This document shows, piece after piece, positions 23,601 to 31,700 of a DNA stretch of 64,000 bases; the first letter of the stretch is position 1, and each line of letters starts with the position of its first letter. Made by a program: the position numbers and the translations under genes. The notes under the pieces are model-generated. The model did no database searches. It was not told the origin of the DNA and saw only the letters and a program-made list of their open reading frames with translations. The stretch lies in NCBI RefSeq assembly GCF_901933205.1, contig NC_044585.1:1736001-1800000 (forward strand). The letters run 5' to 3'. Origin of the DNA: Camarhynchus parvulus. Its lineage: Eukaryota; Chordata; Aves; Passeriformes; Thraupidae.

Positions 23601-23947
23601 CGAGGGCGCGGAGGGAGCCCTGGCTCCGGGGAGCGCGGAGCTCCGGCAATCCCGCGGGGCCGCAGCACCGAGAGGCCGCAAGTGACCCCCGGGACGCTGA
23701 GGGGAAACTCCCGCGGCCCCGGGGCGGCCCCGGCGGGCGGCGCGGGGGGACACGGCCGAGACGGGCCCTGCACGGCCCGACCCCAGCGGCCCCCGAGCGC
23801 GGCGCGTACGGGCCGGCGGCACCGCCCCAGCGCCCCTCCGGCCACCCCGTGCCGGGGGCGACGGCGCTGCCGGGGGCCCCGTCCCGTCTCGCCCCCGCCC
23901 CGGGCCCGGCCCGGGCCGGCCCGGCCCCGCTCACCCGTCGACGCCAT
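2700..23947 (-). CDS. EWSR1: EWSR1, FET-family RNA-binding protein (complete, 671 aa)
   Basis: Seventeen coding exons keep one frame: 23935-23947, 21004-21040, 20735-20786, 18878-19001, 12914-13100, 10656-10823, 9795-10009, 9001-9184, 6275-6312, 5615-5647, 4886-5004, 4440-4569, 4199-4321, 3948-4125, 3539-3636, 2944-3220, 2700-2739. They total 2016 nt (human protein 656 aa). Order of domains: MASTG start; tyrosine/glutamine-rich SYGQ activation and phase-separation domain (about 1-265, with SYGQQ tandem units in exon 7); RGG1 (about 295-330); RRM (about 360-447, [19 protein letters not shown]); RGG2; RanBP2-type zinc finger ([22 protein letters not shown]); RGG3; C-terminal PY nuclear-localisation signal ending RRDRPY. 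The product is nuclear and acts in transcription and splicing. Exons 9 and 10 are only 38 and 33 nt. No break is seen. Confidence 0.97.
5760..7620 (-). other. AT-rich block in EWSR1 introns 8-9
   Basis: GC content falls sharply compared with the rest of the window. The block holds long A and T runs, a (TTG)n run near 6619-6640, and four imperfect 42-49 bp copies of a unit containing accactatta at about 5809, 5851, 5890 and 5940. It flanks the 38-nt exon 9 (6275-6312). A minus-strand AATAAA near 6044 could act as an intronic polyadenylation signal. No coding exon other than exon 9 was found. Whether it is conserved cannot be told from one sequence. Confidence 0.5.
7620..8995 (-). other. EWSR1 intron 8, remaining unique sequence
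   Basis: Single-copy-looking intronic DNA between the AT-rich block and exon 8 (9001-9184). I see no exon, RNA gene or clear repeat. Open frames here lack resemblance to known families. Confidence 0.4.
11283..11345 (+). mobile_element. CR1 LINE 3'-end fragment
   Basis: The string ending in cctttaaaggtcccctccaa then cccaaacca is the familiar 3' terminus of avian CR1 elements. It is a short 5'-truncated tail in EWSR1 intron 5. Confidence 0.7.
11455..11525 (+). mobile_element. CR1-like 3' tail, degenerate
   Basis: Contains tggtggcctccatgatctca and ends with aacgattctatgag, matching the terminal ATTCTATGA direct-repeat style end of CR1. Diverged and short, so family assignment is tentative. Confidence 0.5.
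11950..12912 (+). repeat. Polypurine/polypyrimidine tract in EWSR1 intron 5
   Basis: Almost 1 kb of G and A on the plus strand (GGA, GAA and GAG units) directly adjoining the exon 5 donor at 12913/12914. At 12721-12905 it becomes a 38-bp tandem array of about five copies, each with gggaggaagatgagggcggt followed by gccatgag. In the EWSR1 transcript it reads as a U/C-rich run. Long open frames across it on both strands are products of absent stop codons, not genes. Confidence 0.9.
13190..13480 (-). mobile_element. CR1 LINE fragment, antisense to the + strand
   Basis: Contains ggacaccttccaccagacca and a following block (tattgccccttatcctgtcc) that are the reverse complement of the CR1 3' region. 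Truncated and diverged; lies in EWSR1 intron 4 next to the start of the long inverted repeat. Confidence 0.65.
13549..13796 (+). repeat. Left arm of a ~247-bp inverted repeat, EWSR1 intron 4
   Basis: Matches the reverse complement of 17297-17541 nearly base for base. By eye I count about five substitutions and a 2-bp indel (roughly 97 % identity). Boundaries are sharp: cctccagatgag at one end and gatatc at the other. It includes aatgtatgtttgggctgaat and gtagttggaattaaacactt. Family unknown. Confidence 0.9.
13800..15130 (-). other. EWSR1 intron 4 interior, no gene seen
   Basis: AT-moderate single-copy-looking intronic DNA between the inverted-repeat arm and the first copy of the direct repeat. 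No exon, RNA gene or recognisable transposon coding region was found. Confidence 0.4.
15136..15355 (+). repeat. First copy of a ~220-bp direct duplication, EWSR1 intron 4
   Basis: Matches 17059-17282 in the same orientation, with a few substitutions and a short insertion (attttc) in the second copy. Shared text includes tggatatggatctcaggagc and ctccagctcctccctgtgaa. The copies share ends at ctaagaaagg and ctcaat. Confidence 0.88.
17059..17541 (+). repeat. Composite: second direct-repeat copy fused to right inverted-repeat arm
   Basis: 17059-17282 is the second copy of the 15136-15355 block. After a 14-base gap, 17297-17541 is the reverse complement of 13549-13796. Two unrelated-looking duplicated pieces therefore sit side by side here while their partners lie 1.9 and 3.7 kb away. 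Confidence 0.88.
18118..18690 (+). mobile_element. Two adjacent CR1 fragments plus internal tandem array
   Basis: 18130-18275 is a CR1 3' end (tggatggggcttggagcagc through gggaggtgtccttgccatgg). At 18283 a second CR1 piece begins (ctggagccagtccagaggag) and runs to the ggatgggatattgg motif. Within it, a 22-bp unit containing ggctggatgggatactgggc is repeated about six times at 18555-18685, an expansion of CR1 sequence. Located 190 bp from EWSR1 exon 4. Confidence 0.8.
19950..20032 (+). repeat. Short tandem array, ~20-bp unit
   Basis: Four copies of a unit containing tagctggttaggtgtttaat in EWSR1 intron 3. No function is suggested. Confidence 0.75.
21050..23230 (-). other. EWSR1 intron 1, no additional gene seen
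   Basis: Unique-looking intronic sequence between exon 2 (21004-21040) and the CR1 fragment. A poly-T run lies at about 22418-22436. No coding or RNA gene is supported. Confidence 0.4.
23240..23560 (+). mobile_element. CR1 LINE 3' fragment in EWSR1 intron 1
   Basis: Starts with gagaggagaaggctccaggg and runs through ctccaggagagctggagagg, ggatgggatattgggcagga and gggaggtgtccctgccacgg, the usual CR1 3' order. It ends within about 375 bp of the first EWSR1 exon, at the edge of the CpG island. Confidence 0.8.
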
Positions 23948-24330
23948 TTTCTCGCCTTCCTCCTCCCGCGCTGCCCGCCCGGCCCCGCCCCGCGCCGCGC
24001 ATGCGCTCGCCCGGCCCCGCCGCGCGCACCACCCCGCGGCCGGGGGGACCGGCGGCAGAACGCGCTCCGGGGGCTCGGCCCGCCCCGCTCCGCCGCCCGC
24101 CCACCGGTTGTACCGGCCGCGGAGAACCGGGATGGCCGCGCGGGCAGCGGCCGCCGCTCCGGAGCGCGGTTCTGCCGCCTCGCTGGGCGTTTGCCCCCCC
24201 CGGCGGGCGGCGGGATGGTACGGCCCGCGGCCGTTAGGGACCGTCGCGCAAGAGGCGCTCGGGCCGCGAGGCGGAGCGGGGAGTGCGGCGGGGGCGTGAC
24301 GTCATGGTCGGCGTAGTGATGTCATTGCGG
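23560..24330 (-). promoter_or_regulatory. EWSR1: EWSR1 CpG island promoter
   Basis: Dense CpG DNA centred on the start codon at 23945-23947. The 5' UTR should lie at about 23948-24050. Several tgacgtca-like CRE half or full sites occur just upstream (for example gtgacgtcacgcac near 24356 and cgtgacgtcatgg near 24294). In mammals this island is shared with divergent RHBDD3; no divergent gene was recognised here. Confidence 0.7.
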
Positions 24331-24833
24331 CGTAACGGGCGGCGCGGGGCCGCTGTGACGTCACGCACCGTGCCCGGCGGCACGCAGTGAGCCCTGGGTG
24401 GCACGCGGTCGCCTGACGGCGCCTCCCGGCACGTGAGGTCACTCGGTGTCACCTGCCAGCGGGTGACCCATGGGCTGTGTGTGACGTCACCAGGCGTCAC
24501 AGGTCACGTGGCAAGAAGCGACACCGCGGGTGCCGGTTGCGGTCCCCATGCTGTGCCTGGCATTGCACGCTGCCCACATGGTGTGCGTGGCCAAGTGACA
24601 TCACTGTGTGACATCGCTGTGTGACGTCATCATGCCCATGAGGACACGGGATGGGGTGCAGGTACCACGTGTCCTGCGTGGACTTGAGGGTGTCCCGGTG
24701 TGTGGTGGCACAGCTGGGTGTCCCATGGGTGCTGTGACACGGGTGGGTGTCCCAATGGTGACATTGATGGATTGGTGTCACAGTGGGTATGGGTGTCCTA
24801 TGGCACAGCCACGTGTCCCTTGGGTGTCCCTGA

Positions 24834-25332
24834 GTGTCATCCCATCCCATCCCAACCCATCCCATCCCATGGATCCCATCCCATCCCATCCCAACCCAAC
24901 CCATCCCATCCCATGGATCCCATCCCATCCCATCCCAACCCAACCCATCCCATCCCATGGATCCCATCCCATTCCATGGATTCCATCCCATGGATCCCAA
25001 CTCATCCTATCCCATCCCATAGATCCCATTCTGTCCCAACCCATCCCATTCCATGGATCCCATCCCATGTATCCCATCCTTTCCCATGGATCCCATCCCA
25101 TCCCATCCCATCCCATGGATCCCATCCCATGGATCCCAACGCATCCCATCCCATTCTATCCTATTGCATCCCATCCCTTTTCTTCCTCACCCCATCCCAT
25201 TACTTCCTATCCATTCTCCTTCCATCCCACTCCATCCCTTCCCATTCTATCCTCCTCATCCTTTCTCCCATCCCATCCCATCCCATCCCATCCCATCCCA
25301 CCCCATCCCATCCCATCCCATCCCATCCCACA
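24834..25332 (+). repeat. (CCCAT)n satellite-like array
   Basis: About 500 bp of pentamer CCCAT with interspersed catggatcccat and cccaaccc variants, ending in a pure (CCCAT) run at 25270-25330. It occupies the EWSR1-EMID1 intergenic space, ending about 70 bp from the EMID1 polyadenylation signal. Confidence 0.92.
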
Positions 25333-25394
25333 GGTGCCCATGTCCCCTGGGATGTCCCTGGCACACCAAGCCACCCCACAGGACGTGGATTTGG

Positions 25395-25730
25395 GGACAT
25401 TTAATGCCCTGGCGTGTCCCAAAGCAGCGAAGCGCGCGGCACAGCGAGGTCCCCACCCTGGGGGTCCCCACTGAGCCCCCCAATCCCCTCCCCAGGCTGG
25501 GATGAGATGAACCCCTCCCCCAGAGCTGCCCCATGGCGGGGAGGGGACAGCGATGGCGTTGGGGACACCCCTGGCCCTGGGGGGCCCTGGCAGCGGCGAT
25601 GGGGGTGAAGCGTGGCGGGGGGGGCGGTGCCGTGCCACCAGTAGCACCAAGAGGGGGGACGGGGGTGTCCCCGTCCTGCTCCCCAGGGTGGCACGGCGGG
25701 GTGACCCCGGGGGTGGCCGGGGTGGCCCTG
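25395..25730 (-). terminator. EMID1: EMID1 3' UTR and polyadenylation signal
   Basis: Follows the TGA at 25731-25733 on the minus strand. The only good hexamer is the common variant ATTAAA, at 25400-25405. The 3' UTR would be about 350 nt, and transcription would run into the (CCCAT)n array. Confidence 0.6.
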
Positions 25731-28700
25731 TCACGGCCCGGGGGGCGGGGCGCGCGCGATGATGATGCGGTACGGGGGCCGGCCGCCGCCACGCTTGGCA
25801 CGGGGCACCCCGGGGGTCGCCGTGCCGGGGGCGCCGCTGCCCGAGCCGGGCTCTGGCTCTGTGGGAAAAGAGGAGAAAGGGGGTGTCAGGGGGAGGGATG
25901 TCACCCCCCGCTCCAAAGCCCCCAGATCAGCGCTGGGGGCTGTCTGTGTGTGTTCTGCCCCGCAGAAATGGGGGTCACTGCCCCACGGTGGTGGCTCGGG
26001 GTGTCCCCAAGCCCTGGGGACGCCCGCCCGAGGACCCCCAAGCTGGCACCCCTGCCTGGCACCCCCGGTGTGAGCCCGGTGGGAAAGCACAGCTGGAATG
26101 GGGAGAGGGAGGCGGGAGGAGGGTGGGGGGCACCCTGGCATGGGGTGGGGGTGGCACCGGGGGATCCCTGGGGACAACGGGAGCTCTGGGAGCTGCTTCA
26201 GCCCGAGAGGGTCCCCGTGGGGGCCTGGGGGGCTCTGTGAGCCTCCCTTGGCTTGAGGGGGTCTCCATGGTCTCCCTTCTCCAAGGATTTCCTGGAGCCC
26301 TCGGGGAGCTCCAGGGTTTCCCCTTGGCCCCAGAGGGGCTCTGTGGTTGTCTCTCCCAATCCAAGAGGGGCTCCATGGTCTCCCATGGTTCCACAGGGGA
26401 TCTGGAGCTTGCCTTGGCCTTGGGGGACCTCCATGGGTCCCCTTGATCCAAGAGGGGTTTCCATGATCTCCTTTGAGTCTCTCCATGGTCTCCCTTGAAC
26501 CCTAAGGAGCTCCAGGGTTCCTCTTGTTCCAAGAGGGGTCTCCATGGATTCCTTTGGAGTGAGAGGGTCTTTCCATGGTCTCCCTTAAACCTTGGGGATC
26601 TCCAGAGTTTCCCTTGGCCCACGAGGATCTCCATGGTCGCCTGTCAATCCAAGGGAATTTCCATGTTTGCCTCTCTCAGTCCAAGAGGTTCTCCATGGTT
26701 GCATGGCTAAATCCAAGAGATCTCCATGGTGACCCCTCTCAATCCAAGAGATATCCATGGTTGTCCCTCTCAGTCCCAGAGGATCTCCATGGTCACCTCT
26801 CTCAATCTCTCAGTCCAAGAGTATTCCATGTTTGCCTCTCCAATCCAAGCAGATCTCCATGGTTGCCCTTCTCAGTCCAGGAGGATCTCCATGGTCACTT
26901 CTCAATCCAAATGGATCTCCACAGTTGCCCCTCTCAATCCAAACGGATCTCCATGGTTGCCCATCTCAATCCAATATTATTTCCAGGTTTGCCTCTCCGA
27001 TCCTCTCTCAATCTCTCAGTCCAAGAGTATTCCATGTTTGCCTCTCCAATCCAAGCAGATCTCCATGGTTGCGCCTCTCAATCCCAGAGGATCTCCATGG
27101 TCACCTCTCCAAGAGTATTTCCATGGTCACCTCTCTCAATCCAGGAGGATCTCCATTGTCACCTCTCTCAATCCAGGAGGATCTCCATGGTTGCCCCTCT
27201 CAATCCAAGGGTATTTCCATGGTTGCCCCTCTCAATCCAGGAGGATCTCCATGGTTGCCCCTCTCACTCCAAGGGTATTTTTACAGTTGCCCCTCTCAAT
27301 CCAGGGATCTCCATTGTCACCTCTCTCAATCCAGGAGGATCTCCATGGTTCCTCCTCTCAATCCAGGCAGATCTCCATGGTCACCTCTCAATCCAGGAGG
27401 ATCTCCATGTTTGCTCCTCTCAATCCAGGAGGATCTCCATGGTTGCCCCTCTCAATCCAGGGGTATTTCCATGGTCACCTCTCTCAATCCAGGAGGATCT
27501 CCATGGTCACCTCTCTCAATCCAAGGGTATTTCCATGGTTGCCCCTCTCAATCCAGGAGGATCTCCATGGTTGCCCCTCTCAATCCAAGGGTATTTTTAC
27601 AGTTGCCTCTCTCAATCCAAGGGTATTTCCATGGTCACCTCTCAATCCAGGAGGATCCCCACGGTTGCCCCCTCAATCCAAGCAGGTCTCCGAGCTCTCC
27701 CGTGGCCCCGGGGCTCTCGGGTGCCCGTTCCCGTGGGCGCTGCACCCCCCGTGCCCCGTGCCCGCTCCCGGGGGTGCCGCGGCTCTGGGCGCGTGCGGGG
27801 CGGGGCAGGGCGGGGCAGGGCGTGGTTACCTGGCCAGATGATGGCTTCCAGCAAGGTGACCCTTCTAGCCAGGACCTCCAGCCGGGCCTGCTGCCGCAGG
27901 AGGGTTTGGAAGCTACTGGCCTGGGGGAGAGGGAGAGAGCAGAGCAGAGCAGAGCAGAGCGCGTTGGCCCCGCGGCGGGCACAGCGTGGGGACACGGCAC
28001 GGGGACACGGCATGGCAGGGGTGGCACAGCATGGCAGGGGTGCAGCCCCAGCAGGATGGGGGTGCTGGGGCACGAGGAGGGGTGCCAGGTCTCCTAGGAG
28101 GGTCTTCCCAGTCTCAGAGGGTGCCGGGGGTCCCCATCCCTGTGGGTCCATGGGGACAGGGGAGGCCCCTTGTGCTGGCTTGATGTCCCTGGCAGTGCCC
28201 TGATGGGGACACTGATGTCCCCAGCTGGGGGTGCTCCCTCTGCCACCCCCAGCACACTGAGCTCTCCAAAACGTGGGGGGGACACGTCCCCAACCGTCTC
28301 AGAGGGCCACCAGCTTGTCCCCAACACTGAGACTGCCACAGGTGTCCCTGCAGTGCCTGGGGGGGTCTCTGGGGTGCCCAGCTGGGGGTGAGGGTGGCGG
28401 GACCCTGGTGGCCCTTCCTTTGGGGGTCCCAGTGCTGGCCACGATGGCACCATGTGGGTGATGACATCATGCATGCCAAGGGCCACCGTGATGTCACGGG
28501 GGCCTGGTGACCTGCTGGCAGGGGTGGGGGTCACCCCGGGGGTCCCCGTGCCCCTACTCACCGTAGAGCCCGATCATTGTTTCCAAGATTAAAACCCTCT
28601 CCGCTAAAATCTTCAGCGCCTCGCGGAGCTGGTGCAAACCCTCCCCCTGGGGACAGAGAGAGGGCTCAGGGGGGGCTGCACCCCACATGGGCCCAGGCCA

Positions 28701-31700
28701 CCCCCGGGGGGGGGGACACGGGGACCCCCCGAATCACCGGGACACCAGGGGAAGGAGAGGGGGAACCCCCGGGGGTCTGAGCCCACCCTGTGCCCATCAG
28801 CCTGTGCGGGTGACATTGGCCAGGGACCCCAGAGCCACCTTTGGGAATGAGGCATGGCACTGGGCAGGGTTGGGGACACCCAGGATGCCACTGGGGTGCC
28901 ATGGATGTCACTGGGGTGCCATGGATGGTTATGGGACGCTGGGAAGAGCTGCTGACACCCAGGACGTCACTGGGGTACCCAGGATGTCACTGGGGTGCCA
29001 GGGATGTCACTGGGGTGCCAGGGATGAGCTGAGGGACACTGGGCAGGGCTGGGGACACCCAGGATGTCACTGGGGTACCCAGGACGTCACTGGGGTGCCA
29101 TGGATGAGCTGTGGGGCACTGGGCAGAGCTGGGGATGCCCCTGCCAACCCTGGGGACCCAGGGACAAGCTGTGGGGTAGAGGGAACAAGTGGGGACCCTG
29201 AGGACATCCCCGGGGTCCCAGAGCTGCAGAGGACAGCAGGGAGGGTGTCAGGGGACAGCAGGGAGGGTGTCAGGGGACAGCAGGGAGGGTGTCGGGCTCC
29301 TCCCAGCGCAGCCGCCCCGTCAGTCCCGTGTCCCTCCCCGGTGTCCCCGGTGTCACTCACCCACGTGCCCCTGTGGCCCGGCTGGCCCCGGGGGCCCGGC
29401 TCGCCCTGGAACACAGAGAGCAGAGGGGCTGGCAGGGGGCTGCGGCCGGGGGGGTCCCCGCACACCCCCCACATCCACCCCCCCACGTACCTGAGCCCCG
29501 TCCTGCCCGCGGCTGCCCGGGGGGCCCTGGGGACCCTGCGGGGACAGAGCCCTCAGCACCGGGGGCACGGCCGGAGCCACGGCAGGGGAGGGGCCGGCAG
29601 AGCCCGGGCTGAGACCCCACAGCAGACCCCAAATCCCCCATTAGTGCACACCAACCCCCCATAACCCCACAGCAGACCCCAAATCCCCCATTAGTGCACA
29701 CCAACCCCCCATAACCCCACAGCAGACCCCAAATCCCCCATTAGTGCACACCAACCCCCCATAACCCCACAGCAGAACCCAAATCCCCCATTAGTGCACA
29801 CCAACCCCCCATAACCCCACAGCAGACCCCAAATCCCCCATTAGTGCACACCAACCCCCCCATAACCCCACAGCAGACCCCAAATCCCCCATTACTGCAC
29901 ACCAAATTGGCCCGTGACCCCACAGCAGATCCCCAACCACCCCATCACCCTACACCAAACCCCCCCTCACCCCTCCAGACCCCCACGACCCCAAACCAGC
30001 CCCCAACTCTCCCATTACCCCCACCAGACCCCCAAACCCCCCCATGACCCCACTAAAGACCCCAAATCCCCCATTACCCCACACCAAACCCCAAATCCCC
30101 CCATAACCCCACACCAAACCCCCAACTCCTCCATGACCCCACAGCAAACCCCAAACCCCCCATTACCGCACACCAAGCCCCCCCACCCCACACCCCCAAA
30201 CCCCCCCATGGTCTTGAACCCCCCCAATCTCCCCATGCCCCCACACCAGTTCCCCCCATTTCACCCCAAACGCTCCCCCCAGCCCTGAGCCCACCCCCCA
30301 AACCCCCCCACGGCCCCCAGCCCCACTCTGGGGACGCCTTTGGAGGGCGTGGGGACAATCCTGGGGACACTGCCCACATCCCCACCCCATGGCGGGCTCC
30401 CCTGTCCCCAATGGGGACAATGGCTCGGGGCCACCCAGCAGGGACGGGCTGTGCGGAGCAGAGGTGACCCCAAAGCACCCCCTGTGTCCCCCACCCTGAC
30501 ACGGCCACCACGGGGGCCACCAGAGCTGCCCGGGTGGCCCTGGTGACACTGCGGGGGACACGGAGGCTGCCAGACCCGCCCGGGCGGTGTCACCGTGTCC
30601 CTGCGGCACTCACCGTGTCCCCCTTGTCCCCCGGGGGCCCCGCGGCTCCGGGCGCTCCTGCCCTGCCCTGCGGGGACACGGTGGGGACATCAGCGCTGGG
30701 GGGACACGGGGGCTCAGCCCTGCCCTGTCCCACCCCCCCCAGCACTTACATCGGGTCCTGGGGGTCCGGGGGGCCCCGGGGGGCCGGGAGGACCTGCAAG
30801 GACAGGGGGGGACACGGCTCAGCCCTGCCCTGGGGCACCCGAAAACATCGGGGGGTGACAAAGGACAGGGCGAGGGGACACCCTCACCCATTGGCCCCAC
30901 GGGTCCGGGGGGGCCCACGGGACCCACGATGCTCCTGGTGGCTTCGGTGAAGGTGTTGGACAGGACAGGGTCCCCTAGAGGGGACAATGGGGGGGGAGTG
31001 TTTGGGGCAGGGACCCTGTGACCCCCGTCTGGGGACATGGGGGGACCACATTGCCCTGCCCCGTGTGTCTCATCCTTGTCACCCCAATGATGGCAGGGGG
31101 TGCCCAGCACTTCACAGCACCCCACAACTCATCCCTGTGACCCCAATGATGGCAGGGGGTGCCCTGCAGTGCCCAGTGCCCCCCATTCCTCATGCCTGGA
31201 ATCCTGGGGGTGTCAGGGGTGCCCGGCTGTGCCCAGTGCCCCACACTTCATCTGTGAACCCCACAGATGGCCTGGGGGTCCCCAGTGCTGCTCAGTACCC
31301 CACAGCTCATCCTCAGGACCCCAGTGATGTCCCCAGGGTCCCCAGTGCTGGCCAATGCCCCACATCTCATCCGTGGGACCCCAGTGACCCCCAGGATGTC
31401 CCCAGTGCAGCTCAGTGCCCCACACTTCGTCTGTGAACCCCAGTGATGGCAGGGGGGACCCCAGTACTTCCCAGTGCCCCACAGCTCACCCATGTCACCC
31501 CAATGATGTCCTCAGGGTCCCCAGTACTGCCCTGTGCCCCACAGCTCATCTCTGAACCCCAGAGATGGCCTGGGGGTCCCCAGTACTGCTCAGTGCCCCA
31601 CACCTCGCCATGTCACCCCAGGGATGTTCTGGATGTCCCCAGTACTGCCCCGTGCCCCACAGCTCATCCATGTCACCCCAATGATGTCCCCAGGGTCCCC

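Noticed and set aside
24834..25332. Possible telomeric or centromeric satellite
   Set aside because: The unit is CCCAT, not TTAGGG/CCCTAA, and it is short and flanked by genes; an ordinary pentamer array.
26575..28203. A 542-codon open frame on the plus strand, with two overlapping long frames
   Set aside because: It is generated by the stop-poor 32-bp minisatellite. All three frames are open, the peptide is a repeat of the same unit in shifting frames, and it is antisense to EMID1 exons.
28646..29360. Exon 14b treated as a constitutive extra EMID1 exon
   Set aside because: Joining 28562 (phase 1) to 27920 gives GC-CAG-TAG, an immediate stop, so constitutive inclusion after 14a is not compatible with the frame.
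29630..29905. Regular 50-bp repeats resembling a CRISPR array
   Set aside because: Units are directly adjacent with no unique spacers, and the context is a vertebrate intron.
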